Of a stretch of DNA of 64,000 nucleotides, positions 9,097 to 17,288 are shown one piece after another. Under the pieces are notes generated by a model, which saw only the letters and a list, made by a program, of their open reading frames with translations, was not told where the DNA came from and did not search any database. The DNA comes from Streptomyces syringium (lineage in GTDB: Bacteria; Actinomycetota; Actinomycetes; Streptomycetales; Streptomycetaceae): NCBI RefSeq assembly GCF_017876625.1, contig NZ_JAGIOH010000001.1, positions 1,116,001 to 1,180,000 on the forward strand. Direction: 5' to 3'. A program made the position numbers and the translations under genes. Within the stretch, counting starts at the first letter, position 1. The number at the start of each line of letters is the position of its first letter.

Positions 9097-9324
9097 CTAT
9101 CGCACTTCGCACTCGCCATGGGCCGAGTCGTCGTCCTGTTCCTCCGCCTCGGCGGCCGGGGGTGGGGCGTCGGTAGCGGCGGTGCCCCCTTCCGACCTCT
9201 CGCGTTCCGCCTTCTCTCGTTCCGTCTTCTCGCGCTCTTCCTTCTCACGGCGCTTGCGGGCGAGTTCCGCGGCCACCCTGTCGGAGTGCAGCCGCATGTC
9301 TGCTTCAGCCTTGCGGTCGAACAC
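9097..9324 (-). CDS. Small highly charged hypothetical protein
   Basis: A 75-residue protein with no recognised domain. It starts VFDRKAEADMRLHSDRVAAE and then becomes almost pure Lys/Arg/Glu heptad-like sequence (ARKRREKEEREKTEREKA), which predicts a single charged helix or coiled coil. The tail is acidic with Ala/Pro. A GGGGGGAG ribosome site lies six nt before the GTG at 9324, the main argument that it is real. An ATG 42 codons upstream is open but lacks such a site. Confidence 0.45.
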   Translation of the reverse strand: MFDRKAEADMRLHSDRVAAELARKRREKEEREKTEREKAERERSEGGTAATDAPPPAAEAEEQDDDSAHGECEVR

Positions 9325-9855
9325 GTCGGTCTCCCCCCTTGTGCGGTACTCCGACCCTTGCCGGACCGACTGGCCAGGCATGCCGCTGTCAGCCATTCCC
9401 GCCCTGCGCCTCTTCGATGTCGGCAGCCGATGGCGCGTGGTTGCCAGCAACCCGCCTCACCCCGGGGGCGTACGCCCCCGGGGTGCATTGAGCGCGACGC
9501 GCCAATTACGCATCCAAAAGCATTACTTGGTCATTCCTTGACGTCGACCCCCTCAGGTAATGTGCGGGCAAAGACATCTTGGTCCCGCGCAGCTCTGCTG
9601 TTCTCACCCCTGACACCACGAGGCGAGCGCCGACTCATCCGACGTGGCGTGGCCCGGACCGCAGATGTCTCCGCTTCACCACCGCGCCTCAGGGTGCTGC
9701 GGGCCACAGCCCGCGCCCCGGCGCTCAGCACCGCACGACCGTCGGCGTGAATACGCCGGCCGGGAGCCCCACGGGTGCTTCCACACATCGCCCGATGATG
9801 ACCTTGAGCACACCGCGCCCGCAGGAAAACCGCGCAGCGCAGGAGGAAGGCCACC
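9325..9855. other. Intergenic region with palindrome and promoter-like DNA
   Basis: These 531 bases separate the small charged protein from carbonic anhydrase. They hold a 28-bp perfect palindrome (9458-9485) and an AT-richer stretch (9486-9560) with promoter-like TTGACG at 9537. No convincing gene was found on either strand. Confidence 0.5.
9458..9485. repeat. 28-bp perfect palindrome
   Basis: Bases 9458-9471 (CACCCCGGGGGCGT) are the exact reverse complement of 9472-9485, with no spacer. It lies about 370 nt upstream of carbonic anhydrase and 130 nt upstream of the small charged gene. It could be an operator for a dimeric regulator or, as RNA, a 12-bp stem with a GTAC loop. Confidence 0.7.
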
Positions 9856-10461
9856 ATGAAGACCCTGGTAGACAACGCACGATCGTTCCCCACGCACGTA
9901 GCCCAACGGGCCGAGGAGTTCCGCGCCCTGGAGGTCGGCCAGTGCCCGGACGTCCTGTTCATCACCTGCTCCGACTCGCGCGTCGTGCCCTCGCTCATCA
10001 CCGGTGCACGCCCGGGTGAGCTCTTCGAGCTACGGACCGCCGGCAACATCGTGCCCGAGTACCGCAACGACCGTCCGGCCGGGGAGATGGCCACCATCGA
10101 GTACGCGGTGCGCGTGCTGGAGGTCCGGAACATCGTGGTGTGCGGGCACTCCCACTGCGGCGCGGTCAGCGCCCTGGTCAAGGGGGACGACCTCTCCGCG
10201 GTGCCGGCCGTGCGGGGCTGGCTGGAGCGGGCCGCACCACGGGCCGTGCGGGAGACGACCGCCAGTTCTCCCGACCTGGCGGAGGCGGTGCAGCGCAACG
10301 CGATCGCCCAGGTGGAACGGCTCAGCGCCTACCCGTGTGTGCGCGAGCGGGTCGAGCAGGGAGAGCTGTCCGTGCACGCCTGGTACTACGAAGTGCATAC
10401 CGGCGCGGTGCGGGCGCACCGGCCGGAGTCGGCGGGGTACGGACACTTCCTTCCGCTGTGA
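9856..10461 (+). CDS. Beta-class carbonic anhydrase
   Basis: A 201-residue beta-carbonic anhydrase that interconverts CO2 and bicarbonate. Zinc ligands are Cys38 (in TCSDSR), His98 and Cys101 (in GHSHCGA); the Asp40-Arg42 dyad is present. Length and motif spacing are typical of the family. GGAGGAAGG precedes ATG 9856. The next gene, 77 nt downstream on the same strand, is a SulP transporter. In bacteria this pairing often marks bicarbonate uptake, so the enzyme probably supplies or traps inorganic carbon in the cytoplasm. Confidence 0.93.
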   Translation: MKTLVDNARSFPTHVAQRAEEFRALEVGQCPDVLFITCSDSRVVPSLITGARPGELFELRTAGNIVPEYRNDRPAGEMATIEYAVRVLEVRNIVVCGHSHCGAVSALVKGDDLSAVPAVRGWLERAAPRAVRETTASSPDLAEAVQRNAIAQVERLSAYPCVRERVEQGELSVHAWYYEVHTGAVRAHRPESAGYGHFLPL

Positions 10462-10538
10462 CCCCGCCTGTGACCCCGCCCTCGCCCCATGGGCCCTCCC
10501 GGTCCTCTCTTCCCCCACAGCGAGAGGAACCCTCCACC

Positions 10539-12047
10539 ATGTTCTCCTTCCGCAAAGACCCGGACGCCCTGCGGCGTGATGTGCTGGCCTCGCTCGTCGT
10601 GTTCCTGGTGGCTCTGCCCCTGTGCGTCGGCGTGGCCGTCGCCTCCGGGGTACCCGCCGAACTGGGCCTGATCACCGGCATCGTCGGCGGCTTGGTCGTC
10701 GGCGCCCTGCCCAGTAGCAGGTTGCAGGTCAGCGGGCCCGCCGCCGGCCTGACGGTCCTGGTCTTCGAAGCCGTCCAGGAATTCGGTCTCGGGACCCTCG
10801 GTGCCATTGTCGTGGCGACCGGCCTGCTCCAGTTGGCCCTGGGGGCCCTGGGGGTGGGCCGGTGGTTCCGGGCGATCTCGGTCTCCGTCGTCCAGGGCAT
10901 GCTCGCCGGCATCGGCCTGGTGCTGCTGTTCGGCCAGCTCTACACCATGGCCGGCGCCAGGCAGCCCCGCTCCGGGCCGGAGAAGATCACGGGCATTCCG
11001 GAGCTGGCCGCCGACATCGCCACCGGCGGCCGGACGCTGACCGCCTTCATGGTCGGCGCCGGAACCATCGCCGTGCTCGTGCTGTGGAAGAAGGCCCCGG
11101 CCGCTCTCCGCACCGTGCCCGCGCCGCTCGCAGCGGTCGCCCTGGCCACGGCCACGACCGCTCTGGCCGGTCTGCCGGTCGCCCACGTCGAAGTCCGAGG
11201 ACTCCTCCAGGCCGTCCAGCCGCCGGGGGCAGACGCCCTCACTTCGCTGACCGGCCTGGCCGCCATGAGCACGGTGCTGGCCTTCACGCTGATCGCCTCG
11301 GCGGAAAGCCTCTTCAGCGCCGCCGCCGTCGACCGCATGCACGACGGACCGCCCACCGACTACGACAAGGAACTCATGGCCCAGGGCGTGGGCAACACCC
11401 TCTGTGGTGTCCTCGGCGCCCTGCCCATGACCGCCGTCATCGTCCGCAGCGCCGCGAACGTCCAGGCGGGGGCCAAGACGGCACTCTCCCGTTTCCTGCA
11501 CGGAGCGTGGCTGTTGCTGTTCGCCGCCCTCCTTCCGGCCGCGATCGGCATCATCCCGCTGGCCGCACTCGCGGGCGTCCTCATCCACGCCGGCTGCAAA
11601 CTCATCCCCGTCAAGGAACTGGTCCCCCTGTGGCGCGACCAGCGCGGTGAAGCCATCGTGCTGGTCGTCACCGCCCTCGCCATCGTCACCACCAACATGT
11701 TCGACGGCGTCCTCCTCGGCCTGCTCCTCGCCGTACTCAAAGCCGCCTGGGAGACCTCGCGCGTTCACCTCCAGGTTCACGAACCGGCCTGCGGTCCCGT
11801 CGTCGTCACCCTCACCGGCAACGCCACCTTCCTGCGCCTGCCGCACATTCTCGACACACTCGAAAAGCTCCCCGCTCACCGAAAGGCCGAACTCGACCTC
11901 TCACAGCTGCACCACCTCGACCACGCGTGCCGCACCGCGCTCGACACCTGGGCGGAACGGCAGAACACGTCGGCAGCAGCACTGGCGAGGGTCGAACAGG
12001 ACGACGCGCCCATGTCCGGTGCTGCTCACGTCCCTCGCGGCCGGTGA
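10539..12047 (+). CDS. SulP-family anion transporter with short STAS domain
   Basis: A 502-residue SulP permease. The N-terminal helix DVLASLVVFLVALPLCVGVA and the following GLITGIVGGLVVG are the family signature. Ten or more helices fill residues 15-400. The C-terminal 90 residues form a reduced STAS domain (VVVTLTGNATFLRLP ... LDLSQLHHLDHACRTAL). SulP members carry sulfate, bicarbonate or dicarboxylates. The adjacent carbonic anhydrase argues for bicarbonate, as in BicA-like systems; this is inference from context. Start at ATG 10539 after GAGAGGAA. A hairpin follows at 12076. Confidence 0.9.
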   Translation: MFSFRKDPDALRRDVLASLVVFLVALPLCVGVAVASGVPAELGLITGIVGGLVVGALPSSRLQVSGPAAGLTVLVFEAVQEFGLGTLGAIVVATGLLQLALGALGVGRWFRAISVSVVQGMLAGIGLVLLFGQLYTMAGARQPRSGPEKITGIPELAADIATGGRTLTAFMVGAGTIAVLVLWKKAPAALRTVPAPLAAVALATATTALAGLPVAHVEVRGLLQAVQPPGADALTSLTGLAAMSTVLAFTLIASAESLFSAAAVDRMHDGPPTDYDKELMAQGVGNTLCGVLGALPMTAVIVRSAANVQAGAKTALSRFLHGAWLLLFAALLPAAIGIIPLAALAGVLIHAGCKLIPVKELVPLWRDQRGEAIVLVVTALAIVTTNMFDGVLLGLLLAVLKAAWETSRVHLQVHEPACGPVVVTLTGNATFLRLPHILDTLEKLPAHRKAELDLSQLHHLDHACRTALDTWAERQNTSAAALARVEQDDAPMSGAAHVPRGR

Positions 12048-12075
12048 CAGCACTCAGCCCGTGACCATCGGGGCA

Positions 12076-12110
12076 CCGGGCCGCAGCGGCTTTCCCGGCT
12101 TGCGGCCCGG
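12076..12110 (+). terminator. Terminator hairpin after SulP gene
   Basis: CCGGGCCGCA (12076-12085) pairs perfectly with TGCGGCCCGG (12101-12110) around a 15-nt loop, 28 nt after the SulP stop codon. Confidence 0.6.
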
Positions 12111-12223
12111 CTCGGTCAAACCAGCAACGCACGTCTCGAACACCCTGAGGTACGGGCCGCCACACAGCGCCACCGTGCCATCCCATGACCGCTGACCGCA
12201 CGCCCCCCGGCCGCCACCTCGGG

Positions 12224-12418
12224 TCAGGACCGGGGCGTCCTGTGTTCCGGGGCGGCCTCATACGCGGCGCAATCGGGGTTCTGGCACGGGCCGGGGCCCC
12301 AGACGGGCACGAAGATCCCGAACAGTCTGTGCCGCTTGATCACCGTCTCGACGGGGTGCCGGCAGACCGGGCAGACATGTCCGGCCTGCGGACCGGTCCT
12401 GTGCTTATTTCTGCCCAT
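12224..12418 (-). CDS. Small zinc-ribbon protein
   Basis: A 64-residue protein with a treble-clef or ribbon-like metal site: HVCPVCRHPVETV and, after a short hydrophobic hairpin (LFGIFVPVWG), GPCQNPDCAAYE. The four cysteines (C-x2-C ... C-x4-C) predict one zinc ion. Function unknown; such miniatures often bind nucleic acid or a protein partner. ATG 12418 is used because the basic GRNKHRTG leader is the first plausible start. It stands alone, convergent with the SulP gene. Confidence 0.65.
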   Translation of the reverse strand: MGRNKHRTGPQAGHVCPVCRHPVETVIKRHRLFGIFVPVWGPGPCQNPDCAAYEAAPEHRTPRS

Positions 12419-12636
12419 GCCTCTACGGTATGCCTCGCGGCGGCAACCGCGCTTCCGAGCCGATATCGGGTAGGCCCTCCGCCTCTCCCACCGACAGCCA
12501 CCAGGCATGACGCCCGCCCGGCGATGCTGCGCCGTGGTGGACGACCAGTCGCCGGTCCGGCACGGCCTGCCGCTCGCCCCATGCCCCGATCGTCACGGCA
12601 CGAGACAGGGCACCGCCCCCGGCTCTCCGACTCGGC

Positions 12637-14247
12637 CTAGTCCGCCAACAAGGCGCTGTCCTCCCGTATTTCGGCCCACCAGTCGGGAGGCCCGGCCACC
12701 GCACGACTCTCGTCGACGGAAAGCCCTGCCTGATCGCAGGCGTAGGCCAGCTCACTCCCGTTCCACAGCCGTTCCCCGGAATCCCACAGCCAGAAGCGGT
12801 GGGTCCAGTGCCCTTCAGGCTCTTCCTCACCTGGTGGCAGGCCGATCTCCTCGCTTTGGACGGCCCGGCCGTCCGTGGCGAACGTTCCGAAGGTGCCGCC
12901 CTTGGGGTTGAAGTAGACGCCGTACGCCCGTCCGCCGCCGCTCGTCAGGGCGGCCAGCCAGGCATCGGTGTTCAGCCCGTAGAAGGCGGGCTGAACGAGC
13001 ACACAGCCGCCCGGCACCGCGGTCACCCCGACGACCCGTGTGCTCTGGTCCCAGTCGTCATAGGGGTCGTACTCCTCGGAACCGGGCCGGTGCAGGTCGG
13101 CATCGAGCCGGCGGACCGCCTCCGTCGCGTCCACGCCGGAGACGAACGCCACCGAGATCCCCTCGGTGTGCAGCTCCTCGCCGAAGACCGCGGCCTGGGC
13201 GTCGGCTGCCCGGAACGCGGCCAGTTCAGCGTCAGCAATCCGTGCGCCGGGCGGCGCGGAACCGGCGAAGAGCGGGGCCAGGCGTGTGGTCAGGGCGAGC
13301 CGGCCGGGCGACCAACGGGAAACGCGGGGTGTCCAGGCATCCGCCCCGGCAGCGAGCAGGATGGCCGCGTTCTCCTCAGCCCCGTGGCACACGGCCTCCC
13401 ACAGAGCCGTGGCACCCTCGTCGTCGGCCTGGTCGACATCGCTGACCACCCCCGCCAATTCCCGGACGGCCTCAGGGGCACCGACAGCGGCGGCCCGGTG
13501 CAGCGGCCGCCCCTGAGGGTCATCCGGGTCGGCACCTGCCGCCAGACGCGCCCGCACCACCTCCGGGTCTGCCCACCCTTCGGCTCCCATGCCCTCCCAG
13601 TCCGCACGGTCCCGCTCCACGGCTTGCCGGCGCTGTGGCTCGGGGAGGAGCCATCGCTGAGGCTGCGCCATGATCTCTTGCGGCCCCGTGGTCATCCAGC
13701 CGAGAACCTCCTGCTCGGGCGCCGACGGCAGGTCCGGCCAGATCTCCAACGCCGCCTCCGCTGCCGCGCGCAGCGCCGTGCCGTCGAACTCCGTCCGGGC
13801 TTCCGGGACCTCCTCTGCGGGCCATTCGGTGATGAGAGTGAGCGGGCCCTGGGGCGGAAGCTGGGACATGTGCAGTTCGATGCCATGGTGGAAGAGCCCA
13901 CCCGATCCACCACGGAGGCGGAGGCTGGGCTGCTCCGCCTGCCGACCGGGAGCATCCCCCAAGTCCGGGTCCAGAGTGCTGACGCGGCGGCCGTCGGCCA
14001 GCACCATGGTGAAGCGCAGTCCATCCGTACCGCTCCCGCGGCCCTCATGCACCTGACGTCTGAAGACGCTCAGCCGGATGCCCAGCGAATCCGGCCATAC
14101 CTCCCAGCCGGTCAGCAGGATCGTGATGTCCGGCCCCGTACCGACCACGGCGGTGTGCGCAAGCCGGGCCGGCACGAACCACCACGCGGGCGGAAAGGGA
14201 GAATCTCCGGCCGGCTGATAGGCCGTGAGTAACCGGGAAGAAGTCAT
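12637..14247 (-). CDS. Ankyrin-repeat protein
   Basis: A 536-residue cytoplasmic protein with no signal peptide. Residues 1-180 form an unrecognised beta-rich domain with many Trp and Pro. Ankyrin-like repeats follow at about 225-310, seen as DPQGRPLHRAAAVGAPEAVRE and DDEGATALWEAVCHGAEENA. The final 190 residues are acidic and Gly/Trp-rich, without a known fold; they include RAYGVYFNPKGGTFGTF. The repeats suggest a protein-binding role, partner unknown. Start at ATG 14247 after GGGG; ATG 14256 is an alternative. It may be co-transcribed with the NmrA-like gene upstream (93-nt gap). Confidence 0.75.
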   Translation of the reverse strand: MTSSRLLTAYQPAGDSPFPPAWWFVPARLAHTAVVGTGPDITILLTGWEVWPDSLGIRLSVFRRQVHEGRGSGTDGLRFTMVLADGRRVSTLDPDLGDAPGRQAEQPSLRLRGGSGGLFHHGIELHMSQLPPQGPLTLITEWPAEEVPEARTEFDGTALRAAAEAALEIWPDLPSAPEQEVLGWMTTGPQEIMAQPQRWLLPEPQRRQAVERDRADWEGMGAEGWADPEVVRARLAAGADPDDPQGRPLHRAAAVGAPEAVRELAGVVSDVDQADDEGATALWEAVCHGAEENAAILLAAGADAWTPRVSRWSPGRLALTTRLAPLFAGSAPPGARIADAELAAFRAADAQAAVFGEELHTEGISVAFVSGVDATEAVRRLDADLHRPGSEEYDPYDDWDQSTRVVGVTAVPGGCVLVQPAFYGLNTDAWLAALTSGGGRAYGVYFNPKGGTFGTFATDGRAVQSEEIGLPPGEEEPEGHWTHRFWLWDSGERLWNGSELAYACDQAGLSVDESRAVAGPPDWWAEIREDSALLAD

Positions 14248-14340
14248 GCGCCCCATCGTGGCACCCGCCACTGACAGGAGGGTGTCGTGTCGGCGAGCGC
14301 TCAGCACGCCGACGGCGGGAGCGCGCGCGGCACGCCCCCG

Positions 14341-15300
14341 TCAGCGGAATGAGTCGATGTTCTCCCCCGCCCAGTCGTCATAAGTGCGCAGCGGGCGGCC
14401 GATGATGTCCTGGACGGACGGACGCTGGTCGAGTGTCCACTGCATGAGCTCGGCGAAGCGGGCACCGTACTCTTCAAGTGCGTACAGCGTCACCTCGATC
14501 GCGCCGTCCGGCCAGCCAAGACGTCGCCAGATCGCACGGCTCTCGTCCGCCGCCAGGTCGACCGTGCCGATGTCGCGGCCGAGAGCGGCGGCAAGGCTCC
14601 GTATCCGTGAAAGGGTGCTCAGCGGCGGGCCCACGGCCTCGATGACTGTCCCGGTGTAATCGTCGCTGATCAGGGCCGCGGCCACGACGGCGGCGAGGTC
14701 CGCCTCATGGATGAAGGGGTAGTGGCCCTCGTCGAGGAAGGCCTCCCGGACCAGCCCGTCGGCGCGTAGGGTGTCGGGCCAGTCCGACCCTGTCGCCGGG
14801 TAGGTGCCCTCGATGACGGCGCCCATCACAGCCGACGGGCGGATGTGCGTCCAGGCGATACCCGAGCGCTCCACCGCCTTCTCGATCGCCAGCCAGAACC
14901 AGGTCTCCGGCGGGTACGCCTCTTCGTACTCCGGCCCGTGTGACGACAGCACAACGGCCTTACCGACGGCGGCGTTCCGCGCCAGAGCGAGGGCGTCCTG
15001 GACCGTCGACGGGTGGGCACCGGCGAGGAATACAGCCCCGACACCGTCGAAGGCTCGCGCACACTCCAGGGGCCGGGTGATGGACCCTTCCACGACGTCG
15101 ACCGTGTCAGGCCAGCCATCGCACTGGTCCGGCTCGGCCAGCACCCGAACACGACGGCCCATGGCGAGCAGTTGCCGGGCCAGGCACCGGCCGACGATCC
15201 CGGTCGGACTGTTGCCTTCATCCCTGCGCGGGCTGACGACGGTCAGCAGGAAGATGCCTTCGGTTACCGGCGTCTTCTCATTTTGCTCGAACCTGTCCAC
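14341..15300 (-). CDS. NmrA-like NAD(P)-binding protein
   Basis: A 319-residue atypical short-chain dehydrogenase of the NmrA/NAD(P)H-binding family. The Rossmann start is IFLLTVVSP, but the usual TGATG loop is replaced by a longer NSPTGIVGRCLARQLL segment. The Tyr-x3-Lys catalytic pair is not obvious. WTHIRPSAVMG and the C-terminal substrate region match NmrA/azoreductase-like proteins, which often sense the NADP/NADPH ratio or reduce quinones. GTG 15300 has GGAAAGG upstream. It is divergent from the ABC-F locus across a 150-nt region. Confidence 0.78.
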   Translation of the reverse strand: MDRFEQNEKTPVTEGIFLLTVVSPRRDEGNSPTGIVGRCLARQLLAMGRRVRVLAEPDQCDGWPDTVDVVEGSITRPLECARAFDGVGAVFLAGAHPSTVQDALALARNAAVGKAVVLSSHGPEYEEAYPPETWFWLAIEKAVERSGIAWTHIRPSAVMGAVIEGTYPATGSDWPDTLRADGLVREAFLDEGHYPFIHEADLAAVVAAALISDDYTGTVIEAVGPPLSTLSRIRSLAAALGRDIGTVDLAADESRAIWRRLGWPDGAIEVTLYALEEYGARFAELMQWTLDQRPSVQDIIGRPLRTYDDWAGENIDSFR

Positions 15301-15416
15301 GGCAAGACCTTTCCACGCGTGAGCGGAGATCTTGCACCTGGCCCAGGCGCCGGCCCCTGCCGGGACTGCCGCGCCGGTAGGGCCACAGCTGCGGATCGAT
15401 GCCGGGAGCTTACCAG

Positions 15417-15446
15417 TAGACGCGAGACGCACCGTCTTGCTACGGT
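15417..15446 (+). promoter_or_regulatory. Candidate promoter of the ABC-F leader
   Basis: TAGACG (15417-15422), 18 nt, then TACGGT (15441-15446) with an extended-10 TGC just before it. The predicted start lies at about 15452-15453, on or next to the leader-peptide ATG, so the upstream ORF could be translated from a leaderless mRNA. Confidence 0.45.
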
Positions 15447-15452
15447 GGACGC

Positions 15453-15476
15453 ATGGCTTTCTTCTACTTCCTCTGA
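15453..15476 (+). CDS. Seven-codon leader peptide MAFFYFL
   Basis: A tiny ORF, ATG-GCT-TTC-TTC-TAC-TTC-CTC-TGA, lies 67 nt upstream of the ABC-F gene, preceded by GGTGGA. The peptide MAFFYFL is almost entirely aromatic and hydrophobic, the kind of nascent chain that can stall drug-bound ribosomes. A hairpin followed by a T-run comes eight bases after its stop. In other antibiotic-resistance ABC-F genes, such short upstream ORFs control expression by ribosome-mediated attenuation. That is known for the family and inferred here. Confidence 0.6.
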   Translation: MAFFYFL

Positions 15477-15480
15477 GTCC

Positions 15481-15512
15481 GGGCACGGCCGATACGGCCG
15501 TTTCTGCTGCCC
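15481..15512 (+). terminator. Attenuator-like hairpin upstream of ABC-F
   Basis: ACGGCC (15485-15490) pairs with GGCCGT (15496-15501) around GATAC and is followed by TTTCT. An outer GGGCA/TGCCC pairing (15481-15485 with 15508-15512) is an alternative extension. It lies between the leader peptide and the ABC-F start, as expected for an intrinsic terminator relieved by ribosome stalling. Confidence 0.55.
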
Positions 15513-15543
15513 GTAGACACTTCGCATTCCCAGGGAAAGTCAC

Positions 15544-17190
15544 ATGCGCGAACGCGCCCATTCCGCTGTGCCCGCTGTCGTGGCCCAGCTGTCCGTCCGG
15601 GACGTCACCAAGTCCTTCGGTACCCGGACCGTCCTCGACCAGGTCTCCTTCACCGTCCGACCGGGCGAGAAGGCTGCCGTCATCGGCGAGAACGGTTCCG
15701 GCAAGTCCACGCTGCTGCGGCTGCTCGCCGCGGCCGAGGTGCCCGATGCCGGGGAGATCACCGTCAGTTTCCCCGGCGGCACCGGCCATCTCGCCCAGAC
15801 CCTCGATCTCGCTCCGGACCGCACCGTGCAGGACGCTGTCGCCCTCGCCCTCGCCGAACTGCGCGACATGGAGCGCCGGCTGCGCACGGCGGAGCAGCAC
15901 CTCGGCGAGGCATCGGAGGGCGAACTCGCCGCGTACGGAGAGCTGCTGAGCGCGTACGAGGAGCGCGGCGGCTACGAGGCGGACGCCCGTGTCGACGCCG
16001 CCCTGCACGGGCTCGGGCTCGCCGGGATCACCCGCGACCGCCTGTTCGGCTCGCTCTCCGGCGGCGAGCAGTCGCGGCTCGCGCTCGCCTGCGTGCTGGC
16101 CGCCGCCCCCGAGCTGCTGCTTCTCGACGAGCCGACGAACCACCTCGACGCGGCGGCCGTGCACTGGCTCGAGGAGCACCTGCGCGCGCACCGCGGCACG
16201 GTCGTCGCGGTCACCCACGACCGCGGCTTCCTGGAACGCGTCGCCACCACGATCCTCGAGGTCGACCGGGATGCGCGCGCGGTGCACCGGTACGGCGACG
16301 GCTGGGCCGGCTACCGCGCCGCGAAGGCCGCCGCCCGGCGCCGCGCGGAGCAGGGACACGCGGACTGGCTTCAGGAGGTGGCCCGTGCCGAGGAGCTGCT
16401 GGAGGCTGCCGGGAAGCGGCTGGCCTTCACCGGCAAGGACCCGCGGCAGGGCTTCGGCAAGCACCGCCGCTCGCACGAGGCGAAGCTCGGCGGGCAGGTG
16501 CGATCGGCCCGGGAGCGACTGGCCCAGCTGCGGCGCAACCCGGTGGCCGTGCCGCCTGAACCGCTGCGGTTCACGGCGGCGCTGCCGGCGGCGGACGGCG
16601 GGCATCCCGTCGACCGCCCGCTCGCCGAGCTCGACGGCGTAGCGGTCGGCGAGCGGCTGCGGCTGGACGGGCTGCTGGCGATCACACCCGGGCAGCGGCT
16701 GCTGGTCACGGGTGCGAACGGGGCGGGCAAGACCACGCTGCTGCGCGTCCTGGCGGGCGACCTGGAGCCCGATGCGGGCGCGGTGCGCCGCCCCGCCCGG
16801 ATCGGGTACCTGGCGCAGGAGCTGCCCGCGCGTTCCACACGGCTGCCGCTGCTCGCCGCCTTCGCGGCCGGACGGCCCGGGCTGCCGGAGGAATACGCCC
16901 AACAACTGCTGGGCCTGGGCCTGTTCCGCGAGGAGGATCTGTATGTGCCGGTCGCGGCGTTGTCCGCAGGGCAGCAGCGGCGGCTGCAGATCGCGAACCT
17001 GGTGACCCGGCCCGCCGGCCTTCTCGTCCTCGACGAGCCGACGAACCACATCGCGCTCGACCTGGTCGAGGACCTGGAGGCGGCGCTTGCGGCGTACCCG
17101 GGAGCGGTCGTCGCGGTCTCGCACGACCGCGGCTTCCGCGAGCGGTTCCCGGGCGAGCGGCTGGAGCTGCGCGACGGCCGGAGGTGCTGA
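15544..17190 (+). CDS. ABC-F ATPase, ribosome-protection type
   Basis: A 548-residue soluble twin-ATPase with no membrane segment. Domain 1 has Walker A GENGSGKST (48-56), signature LSGGEQSRLA and Walker B LLLLDEPTNHLD. Domain 2 has GANGAGKTT (about 390), LSAGQQRRLQ and LLVLDEPTNHIA. The inter-domain linker is rich in Arg/Ala/Glu (RRRAEQGHADWLQEVARAEEL) and would reach into the ribosomal P/E site. Such proteins eject macrolides, lincosamides, streptogramins or pleuromutilins; drug specificity cannot be read from sequence. The leader ORF and hairpin suggest drug-inducible expression. Start at ATG 15544 after GGGAAAG; the ATP domain starts within 20 residues. Confidence 0.9.
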   Translation: MRERAHSAVPAVVAQLSVRDVTKSFGTRTVLDQVSFTVRPGEKAAVIGENGSGKSTLLRLLAAAEVPDAGEITVSFPGGTGHLAQTLDLAPDRTVQDAVALALAELRDMERRLRTAEQHLGEASEGELAAYGELLSAYEERGGYEADARVDAALHGLGLAGITRDRLFGSLSGGEQSRLALACVLAAAPELLLLDEPTNHLDAAAVHWLEEHLRAHRGTVVAVTHDRGFLERVATTILEVDRDARAVHRYGDGWAGYRAAKAAARRRAEQGHADWLQEVARAEELLEAAGKRLAFTGKDPRQGFGKHRRSHEAKLGGQVRSARERLAQLRRNPVAVPPEPLRFTAALPAADGGHPVDRPLAELDGVAVGERLRLDGLLAITPGQRLLVTGANGAGKTTLLRVLAGDLEPDAGAVRRPARIGYLAQELPARSTRLPLLAAFAAGRPGLPEEYAQQLLGLGLFREEDLYVPVAALSAGQQRRLQIANLVTRPAGLLVLDEPTNHIALDLVEDLEAALAAYPGAVVAVSHDRGFRERFPGERLELRDGRRC

Positions 17191-17230
17191 TCCACCGGGC
17201 ATCGGCGCACGGCTCACCAGTGCGCCCAGC

Positions 17231-17265
17231 GCTTCGCCCCGCCGCGTGATGCGACGGGGCGAAGC
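17231..17265. terminator. Bidirectional terminator
   Basis: GCTTCGCCCCG (17231-17241) pairs with CGGGGCGAAGC (17255-17265). Past one mismatch the stem continues with CGC/GCG around GTGAT. It separates the convergent ABC-F and methyltransferase genes. Confidence 0.8.
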
Positions 17266-17288
17266 CGCGGCCTCAGTCCTGCGGTCGG

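Noticed and set aside
7829..9541. A 570-codon plus-strand frame across the secreted-protein gene
   Set aside because: It is antisense to a gene with clear signal peptide and ribosome site; its own translation has no recognisable domain.
9579..9855. Small plus-strand frames upstream of carbonic anhydrase
   Set aside because: No ribosome site at a suitable place and no conserved pattern; treated as intergenic.
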